This document shows positions 1 through 8,016 of a stretch of 64,000 bases of DNA, in pieces. Below the pieces are notes generated by a model that saw nothing but the letters and a program-made list of their open reading frames with translations, was not told the DNA's origin and searched no databases. The translations under genes and the position numbers were made by a program. Numbering within the stretch: the first letter of the stretch is position 1; every line of letters begins with the position of its first letter. This DNA is from RDYJ01 sp034931405 (lineage in GTDB: Bacteria; Cyanobacteriota; Cyanobacteriia; Cyanobacteriales; Nostocaceae): NCBI RefSeq assembly GCF_034931405.1, contig NZ_JAYGHA010000009.1, forward strand, positions 1 through 64,000, written 5' to 3'.

Positions 1-42
1 CCCCTACATCTTGACTGCTTGAAGAAGTAGGGGAAATTACAA

Positions 43-1191
43 TTAATTCCTCAGTTGTACAGGCATAGCTAAATAAGTCATTTTTAAACCGCCTAAAGGT
101 GTAAAAATTACTGGGGTTAAGCTTTGATTTAAGTGCATTTGAATTTCAGAAGATGGTAACTCTTTTAAACCTTCCATTAAATATTTGACATTAAAAGCAA
201 TGTCGATATCTTCCCCAGAAATTTGTGCCGGCATTGACTCTGTACCACTACCTACATCTTGGGCTTCACAAGATAAAGTAATTTCTTGATTGGCATTATC
301 AATGCTGACTTTGACAATATTATTTTTCTGATCAGCTAACACAGCAATTCTTTCTAGAGTGCTGATAAATTGCCGCCGTTCTAGTGTGACTTGTCGTTCA
401 AATTGACGGGGGATTAATTGCCGATAAGCGGGATATTGTCCTTCTAGAGTCCGGCTGGTTAAACGTTGATTTTGCCAAGCAAAAACAATTTGACCTTGGT
501 CTAAATATAAGGCTACAGTTTCTTCTGAAGAACTATGAGCCAGCATTCGCTGTAATTCTCGTAATGCTCTAGCTGGGACTGTCACCTCTAGTTGTTCATT
601 ACCTTCCAGGGGACGCTCGTTAGAGGTTTCCAGCACTGCTAAACGGTGTCCATCTGTAGCCGCAAATTCTAAAGTGTCTTGTTTGACGGTTAAATGTAAC
701 CCAGTCAGGACTTGTTTGGTTTCATCTGCACTAGTAGCAAATAATGAACCTTTCAATCCTTCAATTAATGCAGCCGTAGTGATTTGAATTGATTCCGAGC
801 TTTCAATTACAGGTAATTCGGGGAATTCTTCTGCTCCCATTGCCCGGACTTGATACTTACCGCTTTTGGGTTTGAGGGTGACAATTATACCTTCTCCGGT
901 GTTGTCTCCTGATTGGTCATCTAAGGTGATTTCGCCTTCTGGTAGACGAGAAGTGATATCTACAAGTAGTTTAGCAGGAAGAGCGATCGCACCGCCTTCA
1001 ATGACCTCAGCGGTAAAACTGGTGCGGATACCCAAACTGAGATCAAAAGCTGTTAAACTGACTTGGTTAGTTTCAGCATCAGCTTGTAACAGCACGTTAG
1101 CAAGTACAGGATGAGTAGGTCTTGATGGTACTGCACGACTAACAAGTGAAAGATTTGTACTGAGGTCGCTTTGAGAGCAAACTAATTTCAT
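43..1191 (-). CDS. dnaN: DNA polymerase III beta subunit (sliding clamp)
   Basis: The product is the ring-shaped processivity clamp that tethers the replicative polymerase to DNA in the cytoplasm. The 382-residue protein has the usual family length and the three-fold repeated clamp fold. It begins MKLVCSQSDL, the typical clamp N-terminus, and contains the conserved stretch ATDGHRLAV near residue 180 and the C-terminal ending LAMPVQLRN that forms part of the partner-binding pocket. An in-frame ATG 60 bases upstream would add 20 residues unlike any clamp, so I prefer the start at 1191. The gene sits beside the DnaA-box cluster and is transcribed in the same direction as dnaA, the common dnaA-dnaN arrangement, here interrupted by an Rpn nuclease gene. 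Confidence 0.97.
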   Translation of the reverse strand: MKLVCSQSDLSTNLSLVSRAVPSRPTHPVLANVLLQADAETNQVSLTAFDLSLGIRTSFTAEVIEGGAIALPAKLLVDITSRLPEGEITLDDQSGDNTGEGIIVTLKPKSGKYQVRAMGAEEFPELPVIESSESIQITTAALIEGLKGSLFATSADETKQVLTGLHLTVKQDTLEFAATDGHRLAVLETSNERPLEGNEQLEVTVPARALRELQRMLAHSSSEETVALYLDQGQIVFAWQNQRLTSRTLEGQYPAYRQLIPRQFERQVTLERRQFISTLERIAVLADQKNNIVKVSIDNANQEITLSCEAQDVGSGTESMPAQISGEDIDIAFNVKYLMEGLKELPSSEIQMHLNQSLTPVIFTPLGGLKMTYLAMPVQLRN

Positions 1192-1812
1192 AAATATGGA
1201 TTCAACTGGTGAAGGATTATCGTAGCAAATTTTGGACTGGGGACTGTTCACAAGTCGAAAGTCAAAATTGTTACTTTTTGATTGCTGATTACTGATTGCT
1301 ATAGCTGTGGAAAAGCTGTGGAAAACTAGACGAGTTTTTCCACAGAGTAATTATACTCAATGCCAATTAATTGAAAAATCTTGAAGTTTTCCACATTTTT
1401 TTCCACAAAAGGTCATATTTTTTCCACAATGGCAGTTAATTTTAATAAATTTTTATACTTTGCTTAACATTCTAGCATAAATGCTCAGATGTTAAAGCGA
1501 TTACTTCATCTGTTGGTTGTGGAAAAAGGTAGCGGGAAGGTGAGAGTGAAGAAAAGAACTAAAAAATTTAGATTCCCAACTTGAAAAAATTAGGAATCTA
1601 CCGCTTCGCGGAAGTCAAAAGTCAAAAGTCAAAAGTCAAAAGTCAAAAGTCAAAAGTCAAAAGTCAAAAGTCAAAAGTCAAAAGTCAAAAGTCAAAAATA
1701 ACATGGAGTACGCTTTTTAGCGATTGAGAATGGTTGGTTTATTTACGCCGTGCTGTACTAGCTACTGTAGTTATAATAACTTCCGTAATTCCTCAACACT
1801 ATTTACGGACTG
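1192..1812. other. Probable chromosomal replication origin (oriC) with seven DnaA boxes
   Basis: This 621-base block lacks a gene. It holds seven exact copies of the DnaA box TTTTCCACA or its complement: 1306-1314, 1317-1325, 1336-1344, 1387-1395, 1399-1407, 1420-1428 and 1518-1526. The first two and the last are in the TGTGGAAAA orientation and the other four face the opposite way. A very AT-rich stretch at about 1438-1475 lies between the sixth and seventh boxes and could be the unwinding element. Position between dnaN and dnaA agrees with known cyanobacterial origins. The boxes and their spacing are seen directly; the origin role is inferred. The rest of the block holds a short inverted repeat at about 1569-1600 and a tandem repeat at 1614-1697. 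Confidence 0.82.
1614..1697. repeat. STRR-type heptanucleotide tandem repeat, GTCAAAA x12
   Basis: Twelve perfect head-to-tail copies of GTCAAAA. Short tandemly repeated heptamers (STRR sequences) are a known feature of heterocystous cyanobacterial genomes. It lies between the DnaA-box cluster and the Rpn gene. Copy number is expected to vary between strains. Confidence 0.95.
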
Positions 1813-2973
1813 CTATTTTTTAAACCTCGCTAATAAATCTGTACGAGATAAATTTAAAAGCAAGGGCGTAAATTCTTCCCTGGACATGGCAATTACTTGA
1901 TCAATAATGTTTGCTAATTCAGGATCAACTTCTCCAAACCTTACTTGTAGAATGCTTTCCACCATAGCACGACGTTCTCTTATTTGTCCTTCTTGTCGTC
2001 CTTCTTGTCGTCCTTCTTGTCGTCCTTCTTGTCGTCCTTCTTGTCGTCCTTCTTGTCGTCCTTCTTGTCGTCCTTCTTGTCGTCCTTCTTGTCGTCCTTC
2101 TTGNNNNNNNNNNNNNNNNNNNNNNNNNCCTTCTTGTCGTCCTTCTTGTCGTCCTTCTTGTCGTCCTTCTTGTCGTCCTTCTTGTCGTCCTTCTTGTCGT
2201 CCTTCTTGTCGTCCTTCTTGTCGTCCTTCTTGTCGCCCTTCTTGTCGTTGTTCTTCTTTGAGTTCTTCTAATAATTGTTGATACATTTCTGATAATTTCA
2301 TAATCAACTCCCGATCATCTTGATCAATATCTTTTTCTTTTTGTTGACGTGCGGATAACATGGCAATTAGGTCATGTACTAATTTTATAACATTCTCCAA
2401 CAGTGGATTATTCCCAGCGAGTGCTTCTAATTCTTCCACTGCTTGTCTTTGGACTTTTCCTCTACCTAATACCCTCAAAAACAGTGTTTCTGGTGTACTC
2501 GGTAATTGATGTATGGCCACAATGCCAGTTTTTAAGACTTTACCGAGTAAATAAACCCCTTGACCCCATGTTTCTATATCTACAGTAGCATTACAACCTG
2601 TTAATATGTCTGCTGATGCTGTGGGGGTGAATATCCATAAATGGGGTAGTTCGGTTTCATTAATTCGCGTATCGCTGCGTTTGCGTTGTCTTTCTACTTC
2701 TGCATGGATATCAAATAGTTTACCCATGCAACTGCGAATTTCACTTTTGCTGACTGCATTACGGAATGGTTCAAATATGACTGATGCTGCATAAGTCCCC
2801 ATTTTTCCTAACAGTCCTAATTCTCCTATATTTTCTGGAGATGTGGGAGTAAAGAATAGGTCAATTTGTCTCACTTCGGAAGTGATATCTTTACTCATTT
2901 CTACTTGACCGTAAGGTGTGAATAGTTCTGTCAGATATTGTTTGGAAAATTGGTCATGGATAAAGCGTGTCAT
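1813..2973 (-). CDS. Rpn-family PD-(D/E)XK nuclease / putative transposase with QEGR repeat
   Basis: This is a member of the cyanobacterial Rpn (recombination-promoting nuclease, transposase_31-like) group, whose characterised relatives are DNA endonucleases that stimulate RecA-independent recombination. It starts MTRFIHDQFSKQYLTE, the same start as the paralogue at 37974-38927, which is why I reject the upstream in-frame start at 3042. The N-terminal 240 residues align with that paralogue by eye and include the RQIDLFF strand expected to carry a nuclease acidic residue. Between about residues 240 and 340 a 12-base unit (GGACGACAAGAA) repeats to give a long run of QEGR, probably helical and highly charged. 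A 25-base N run (2104-2128) falls inside this array, so its true length is unknown. The tail, ending LLARFKK, matches the paralogue again. The gene separates dnaA from the origin boxes. Confidence 0.75.
   Translation of the reverse strand: MTRFIHDQFSKQYLTELFTPYGQVEMSKDITSEVRQIDLFFTPTSPENIGELGLLGKMGTYAASVIFEPFRNAVSKSEIRSCMGKLFDIHAEVERQRKRSDTRINETELPHLWIFTPTASADILTGCNATVDIETWGQGVYLLGKVLKTGIVAIHQLPSTPETLFLRVLGRGKVQRQAVEELEALAGNNPLLENVIKLVHDLIAMLSARQQKEKDIDQDDRELIMKLSEMYQQLLEELKEEQRQEGRQEGRQEGRQEGRQEGRQEGRQEGRQEGRQEGRQEXXXXXXXXXQEGRQEGRQEGRQEGRQEGRQEGRQEGRQEGRQEGRQEGQIRERRAMVESILQVRFGEVDPELANIIDQVIAMSREEFTPLLLNLSRTDLLARFKK
1987..2245. repeat. 12-bp coding minisatellite (QEGR) with embedded assembly gap
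   Basis: Tandem TTCTTGTCGTCC units (plus-strand reading) run nearly without variation on both sides of the N run at 2104-2128. The unit is a multiple of three, so gain or loss of copies keeps the frame. The gap shows that the assembler could not resolve the copy number. Confidence 0.95.
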
Positions 2974-3069
2974 TTTTCTGATTTTTACCAATATTGTTGT
3001 TAGAACCTCACCCCAACCCCTTTCCGTGTCAGAGAGGGGCATATTAATTTTTTATGTAATGCTAAACTC

Positions 3070-4449
3070 CTATTTTTGATAACGACTATTCATGTTAATG
3101 CGATCGCTCAATTGGCGTAAAGTTTGAATTAAAGTCCGGTCTGTTTCTTGCAATTGGGTAATTTTCTCGCAACTATACATCACCGTTGTATGGTCTTTAC
3201 CACCAAACTCTTCACCAATTCTCGGTAAACTTAACCCTGTATGTTGGCGCATTAAATACATTCCAATTTGCCTAGCCCAACTAATTTCTCTCCGGCGAGA
3301 ATTACTTTTTAAATCTTCAATTGATATCTTAAAAAAGTCGGCAATTACATTTAAAATTACCTCTGCTGTTGCTTCCACCTTTTGGTTAGGATTTCCTAAA
3401 ACTGGGGTAATATTTTCCACTGTCATGGGTAAACCCCAAATCGAAATATAAGCCAAAGCCCGAATTAATGCCCCTTCCAATTCACGAATATTAGAAGTAT
3501 AGTTAGCAGCAATATATTCAATCACATCTTTTTGTAAACGAATATTTTCATATTCAGCTTTTTTCTGCAAAATTGCCATGCGCGTTTCTAAATCCGGTGG
3601 TTGAATATCCGCAATTAACCCCATAGAAAACCGTGAACAAAGCCGTTCTTGTAGACTAGGAATTTGTTTAGGAGGACGGTCAGAAGCAATCACAACTTGC
3701 TTTCCTGACTCATGTAAAGTATTAAAAGTATGAAAAAATTCTTCTTGAGTATATTCTTTACCTTCTAGAAATTGAATATCATCAACTAACAAAACATCAG
3801 CAGCCCGGTAATGATCCCGAAAACTTTGCATACTATCATTACGAATTGCTGTAATTAAATCATTAGTAAACTGCTCAGTCGAGACGTAAAATATTTTAGA
3901 ATCAGGATATATTTCCAAGCGATAATTACCAATGGCTTGCATTAAATGAGTTTTACCTAAACCCACACCACCACATAAAAATAAAGGATTAAATTCCCTA
4001 CCAGGATATTCTGCTACAGCTAAAGAAGCAGCATGAGCCATCCGATTATTAGCACCAACCACAAATCTAGAAAAAATATACTTAGAATTTAATTCTGTGC
4101 TTTTTTGGGGATTTTTAGGTACATCTGTAGTGATGGGATTGACTGCTGGTAATTCCCAACCAACTTCTTGTTTATCTAATGGAGAAACTTCATCACCTTG
4201 AGCAACAGTAATGTAAATTTCTACTGGATAACCTAAAATATCCTGTACCACACGAGCAATAGTATTGATGTAATATTTCTGAAGCCAATTTCTAGCAAAT
4301 AAGTTAGGAGTAGATATGACTAAGCAATTATTTTCTAGTTGTTCTGCATTAGCAGTTTTAATCCAAGTTTCAAAGGTGGGACGAGATAGTTCTAGCTGTA
4401 AACGCTCTAATACCTGACACCACAGATTATTTATGGGAATTTCCATCAT
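3070..4449 (-). CDS. dnaA: Chromosomal replication initiator protein DnaA
   Basis: DnaA is the AAA+ initiator that binds DnaA boxes at the origin and opens the duplex. The 459-residue protein has the four standard parts: a helical N-terminal domain (1-85), a short linker (86-120), an AAA+ core with Walker A GGVGLGKT at 160-167 and Walker B LLVDDIQF with D223/D224, and a C-terminal DNA-binding domain with the signature GGKDHTTVMYS. Its length is normal. The start could be either of the two adjacent ATG codons at 4449 and 4446. It is transcribed leftwards toward the box cluster at 1306-1526 and is divergent from the protease gene at 4587. Confidence 0.98.
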   Translation of the reverse strand: MMEIPINNLWCQVLERLQLELSRPTFETWIKTANAEQLENNCLVISTPNLFARNWLQKYYINTIARVVQDILGYPVEIYITVAQGDEVSPLDKQEVGWELPAVNPITTDVPKNPQKSTELNSKYIFSRFVVGANNRMAHAASLAVAEYPGREFNPLFLCGGVGLGKTHLMQAIGNYRLEIYPDSKIFYVSTEQFTNDLITAIRNDSMQSFRDHYRAADVLLVDDIQFLEGKEYTQEEFFHTFNTLHESGKQVVIASDRPPKQIPSLQERLCSRFSMGLIADIQPPDLETRMAILQKKAEYENIRLQKDVIEYIAANYTSNIRELEGALIRALAYISIWGLPMTVENITPVLGNPNQKVEATAEVILNVIADFFKISIEDLKSNSRRREISWARQIGMYLMRQHTGLSLPRIGEEFGGKDHTTVMYSCEKITQLQETDRTLIQTLRQLSDRINMNSRYQK

Positions 4450-4586
4450 CTAGCACCTTTGCTGCTAATCGTCACAATATAGAAGATATGAGCAAGCAAT
4501 AATTTAACTTTAAACTGTAATCATTCTGGTTGAAACCAGGTAGCCAATATCCTACCACCTAGTGACTAACACGGAGACAAAAATAC

Positions 4587-5849
4587 ATGATGAAAATAAA
4601 CAATCGTAACCTAGTGTCCAAAAATACAGATACCAGCTTTTTCCTTTACCAAAAGGCAACCAAAGCCAGAGCATGGATGTTGATTACTGGTTTAGCAGCA
4701 GTAATTCTTAGTGGCTGCTCCAGCTTAAATAGCAGAACCTTAGAAGCGGAACAGGGTATTGCTCAAGTCCAAGAAACCACTGCACCAACTTCGATCATGA
4801 TGCCTCCTGCTATCATCGCATCTTCTGGCGATCCTAACTTTGTAGTCAAAGTAGTTCAAAAAGTAGGTAGTGCTGTGGTTCGTATTGATTCAGCTAGAAC
4901 TGTCACATCTCAAGTACCAGATGAATTTTCTGATCCATTTTTCCGCAGGTTTTTTGGTGACAGAATTCCCCAGCAGAGACAAAGAGTAGAAAGGGGTAGT
5001 GGGTCTGGATTTATTATTAATTCCTCTGGGCAAATTTTAACTAATTCTCATGTTGTAGATGGTGCAGATCAAGTTACAGTTACACTCAAAGACGGACGGA
5101 CTTTTAACGGTAAAGTGTTAGGAGAAGATCCAGTCACAGATGTAGCAGTTATCCAAATTGATGCTAATAATTTACCGACTTTAGCTTTAGGTAATTCCAA
5201 TACATTGCAACCAGGAGAAGCGGTAATTGCTATTGGTAATCCTTTGGGTTTAAATAATACTGTGACTTCAGGAATTATTAGTGCTACAGACCGTTCTAGT
5301 AGTGATATTGGTGCTAGTGATAAACGGGTAGATTATTTACAAACAGATGCAGCAATTAATCCTGGGAACTCTGGTGGACCATTACTAAATGCTCGCGGTG
5401 AAGTCATAGGAATGAACACGGCTATTATCCAAGGCGCTCAAGGTTTAGGCTTTGCAATTCCTATTAATACGGTGCAGAAAATTTCTCAGGAATTAATTAG
5501 CAAAGGTAGGGTAGAGCATCCATATTTAGGTGTACAAATGGCGACGCTAACACCAGAACTCAAAGACAGAATTATTCTTAGATTTGGTGATAGAGTAAAT
5601 TTAGTTGCAGAGCGAGGAGTTTTATTAGTGAGAATTGTTCCTGAATCACCAGCCGCAGTTGGTGGACTCAAACCGGGGGATGTAATTAAAAGCATTAATA
5701 ACCAACCTGTTAATAAAGTAGAGGAAGTACAAAAAATTGTGGAAAAGAGTCAAATTGGTAGTCCTCTCCAAATCCAAATAGACCGGAATGGTAGAACTAT
5801 TCAATTAACAGTTGAACCTGCACCTTTACCTATTAGACGCGATAGTTAA
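4587..5849 (+). CDS. HhoA/HtrA-family (Deg) serine protease, trypsin-like with PDZ
   Basis: A Deg/HtrA-type protease involved in envelope protein quality control. The 420-residue protein has an N-terminal hydrophobic segment (about 29-43) ending in a lipobox-like LSGC with C44, so it may be a lipoprotein facing the periplasm or thylakoid lumen. The catalytic triad is visible: H155 in TNSHVV, D185 in PVTDVAV, and S262 in NPGNSGGP. One PDZ domain occupies about 310-410 and includes GLKPGDVIKSINNQ. Cyanobacteria have three such paralogues (HhoA, HhoB, HtrA), and I cannot tell which one this is from sequence alone. It is divergent from dnaA with a 137-base shared upstream region. Confidence 0.93.
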   Translation: MMKINNRNLVSKNTDTSFFLYQKATKARAWMLITGLAAVILSGCSSLNSRTLEAEQGIAQVQETTAPTSIMMPPAIIASSGDPNFVVKVVQKVGSAVVRIDSARTVTSQVPDEFSDPFFRRFFGDRIPQQRQRVERGSGSGFIINSSGQILTNSHVVDGADQVTVTLKDGRTFNGKVLGEDPVTDVAVIQIDANNLPTLALGNSNTLQPGEAVIAIGNPLGLNNTVTSGIISATDRSSSDIGASDKRVDYLQTDAAINPGNSGGPLLNARGEVIGMNTAIIQGAQGLGFAIPINTVQKISQELISKGRVEHPYLGVQMATLTPELKDRIILRFGDRVNLVAERGVLLVRIVPESPAAVGGLKPGDVIKSINNQPVNKVEEVQKIVEKSQIGSPLQIQIDRNGRTIQLTVEPAPLPIRRDS

Positions 5850-5944
5850 TTCTTTAGCATTTAGTCGTTACTTGACGGCTGAATGCTTACCACTTTTACA
5901 GAAGTTTTAAATTACAGGAGTTTTAAATTATAGGAGTTTTAAGA

Positions 5945-6478
5945 ATGAGTCAAAAATTGCCAATTATTCAATTAGGTAATCCAATTTTGCGCCAAAAAGC
6001 TGTTTGGGTTGAAAATATCAAAGATAAAGAAATCCAAAAACTCATTGATGATTTAATAGTTACTGTTTCTCAAGCTAATGGTGTGGGAATTGCTGCACCT
6101 CAAGTAGCAGAATCATGGAGGTTATTTATTGTTGCTTCTCGTCCAAATTCCAGATATCCTCATGCACCAGAAATAGAACCAACAGCAATGATTAATCCCC
6201 AAATTATTGCTTATTCAACTGAAGTTGTCAAAGATTGGGAAGGTTGTTTAAGTGTTCCGGGAATTAGGGGTTTAGTTCCTAGATATCAAACAATTGAAAT
6301 TGAATATACTGACCGTAATGGTCAGCTACAAAAACAACAGTTAACTGATTTTGTTGCTAGAATTTTTCAACATGAATATGATCATTTGGAAGGAAAAGTA
6401 TTTTTAGATAGAGTAGAATCTACTGAAGAATTGATGACTGAAGCTGAATATCAACAACGGCAAAAGGTAAGAATTTAG
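5945..6478 (+). CDS. def: Peptide deformylase
   Basis: This metalloenzyme removes the N-formyl group from nascent proteins. All three family motifs are intact in the 177-residue protein: GVGIAAPQ (46-53), EGCLSVPG with metal ligand C101, and QHEYDHLEG with ligands H143 and H147 and catalytic E144. The length is typical. The start is preceded by imperfect direct repeats of AGGAGTTTTAA (about 5916-5943), so a strong AGGAG ribosome site lies just upstream of ATG. It follows the protease gene on the same strand after 95 bases. Confidence 0.97.
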   Translation: MSQKLPIIQLGNPILRQKAVWVENIKDKEIQKLIDDLIVTVSQANGVGIAAPQVAESWRLFIVASRPNSRYPHAPEIEPTAMINPQIIAYSTEVVKDWEGCLSVPGIRGLVPRYQTIEIEYTDRNGQLQKQQLTDFVARIFQHEYDHLEGKVFLDRVESTEELMTEAEYQQRQKVRI

Positions 6479-6481
6479 GTA

Positions 6482-6560
6482 AGGCGATAATATCCCCGAC
6501 TTCTTTTATTTATTATGTTCATAAATGAATGATAAATTGATCTGGTGAAGTCGGGGATCT
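6482..6560. repeat. Dispersed palindromic repeat (GATCCCCGACTTC family), copy 1
   Basis: Arms ATCCCCGACTTC (6492-6503) and GAAGTCGGGGAT enclose an AT-rich loop of about 40 bases. A nearly identical copy in opposite orientation lies at 54747-54820, including the loop and the adjoining GGCGATAA. The position between the convergent def and exostosin-like genes suggests it can also end transcription. Confidence 0.9.
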
Positions 6561-6685
6561 GGATATGAACGATTGCTATAGCTGAATACTTACGGCAAAG
6601 TCTTGAAGATTAATAATGATTGTAAATTCATGAGTTGGGGGATATAAACCTTTTATTTCAGTAGTTTATTCCCCCCTTTTTCAAG

Positions 6686-7783
6686 CTAGGGTGGATCTAA
6701 ATTAATCTCCAAATTTACCGGAAATTCTCTGAGTAGTTTGGCAATAATGTACTCTCCTACAATAGATTCTGAACATTTATCCTGCCACCAATTTAAGGAT
6801 TTTTGGTGCATTTCTGCCATGAGTTCCTTGTTTTCTAGCAGGGTTTTTAATATCCCTGGTAACTCTTGCCAATCCTTGATTTTAATCACAGGTATACCAT
6901 CTAAATACCATCGTGAAGGTAAAGATTCTGTCACCAAAATGCAACCATATTTCATACCTTCAAATAAACGAGTTGTTTCAAAAGATGTGCCTCTAGGAAC
7001 AACACATATTTTTGTATCCATCATGATTTCACAATAGCTGCGTTCATCTTCACTAGTTCTATTGTGATAACCACCAGTAATAGATAATTCAACTTTAAAT
7101 TGGGGATGTTTTTTTTGGAACTTATTTAAAGTCGATATCATGATTTTTCTAGACAAAGCTTTTGGAGTTCCTAACCATGATTTTAAAGACCATATAGGAT
7201 ATTCTCTATGAACTACACTCCCTGAAAAATAAGTATCATAGAGACGAGATTCGATATTTTTAATCGGCAAATTCTTGGAGTTATGATAACCCAAAGGAAT
7301 ATCATAAATAGGAGTAATCTTTCCTAGACCCAATATCAAATTTTTGAATTTATGCCAATGATAATTTACCCAACCAGGGACACCAACAACTAAGATTCTG
7401 AGAAATTGAATTAGTGTCAGCAAGTTTAACAATGAAGGTTGCAGAAAAGGGTTACATCCGAGAATTGAATTTGTCCCTACACATTTAAATACAGCCCTAA
7501 CTTTGTGAGTGTATTTAGGTATTCGATACCATTCATCACCCAGGACAAAAACTACAACATTTTGCCCATAAGATGGTAGTTCATCAATTTCATTCCAGGT
7601 GACATAAAAGACTAAGCCACTGATAAGCGAACTTTTCTCTATAGCCTGGAAAACTTGACCGAAATAAGTGGTTAAACTGAATTCAATTGGTGGTTTAGTA
7701 TCGTATATATCCCAAGCAACTGGTTTTTGACCCTTTTTGATGTAGAGATAATACTGATTGCCAAGAGCGTTAATTACAGTCAT
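6686..7783 (-). CDS. Exostosin-like family protein (putative glycosyltransferase)
   Basis: The C-terminal half resembles the exostosin (GT47-type) domain: a segment reading CVVPRGTSFETTRLFEGMK followed by GCILV corresponds to the family's conserved Pro-x-Gly, Arg, Glu and Gly-Cys-Ile pattern that contacts the sugar nucleotide. The protein has 365 residues and no clear signal peptide, with one moderately hydrophobic segment near residues 120-140. Bacterial members are usually found with polysaccharide genes, but none adjoin here. The substrate cannot be told. It converges on def and is followed upstream by 233 bases without a gene before mutL. Confidence 0.65.
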   Translation of the reverse strand: MTVINALGNQYYLYIKKGQKPVAWDIYDTKPPIEFSLTTYFGQVFQAIEKSSLISGLVFYVTWNEIDELPSYGQNVVVFVLGDEWYRIPKYTHKVRAVFKCVGTNSILGCNPFLQPSLLNLLTLIQFLRILVVGVPGWVNYHWHKFKNLILGLGKITPIYDIPLGYHNSKNLPIKNIESRLYDTYFSGSVVHREYPIWSLKSWLGTPKALSRKIMISTLNKFQKKHPQFKVELSITGGYHNRTSEDERSYCEIMMDTKICVVPRGTSFETTRLFEGMKYGCILVTESLPSRWYLDGIPVIKIKDWQELPGILKTLLENKELMAEMHQKSLNWWQDKCSESIVGEYIIAKLLREFPVNLEINLDPP

Positions 7784-8016
7784 CTAAGTTTGGAAAAATT
7801 TGTCAAAAGTTACATGAGTATTTGAACTTACAAATACCATGTTTGATTTGGCCTCTGAGTAGATGAAAATATCACTCAAAAGCATCAACACTGGTATCGT
7901 GTTCAGTTACAGTAGTTTTGATAAATTTTTCTATCCTGTGCTGCATAAACAGGAAAGTTATACCAATTAATTATAGGGAATAGATAAACTTCAAAATCCA
8001 AAATTCTCCTGACTCT

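Noticed and set aside
1614..1697. Tandem repeats as a CRISPR array
   Set aside because: Units are seven bases with no spacers; no cas genes are present in the window.
1907..2281. Open plus-strand frames across the QEGR minisatellite
   Set aside because: They are the other frames of a 12-base tandem repeat, which stays open in every frame; the minus frame has flanking family similarity.
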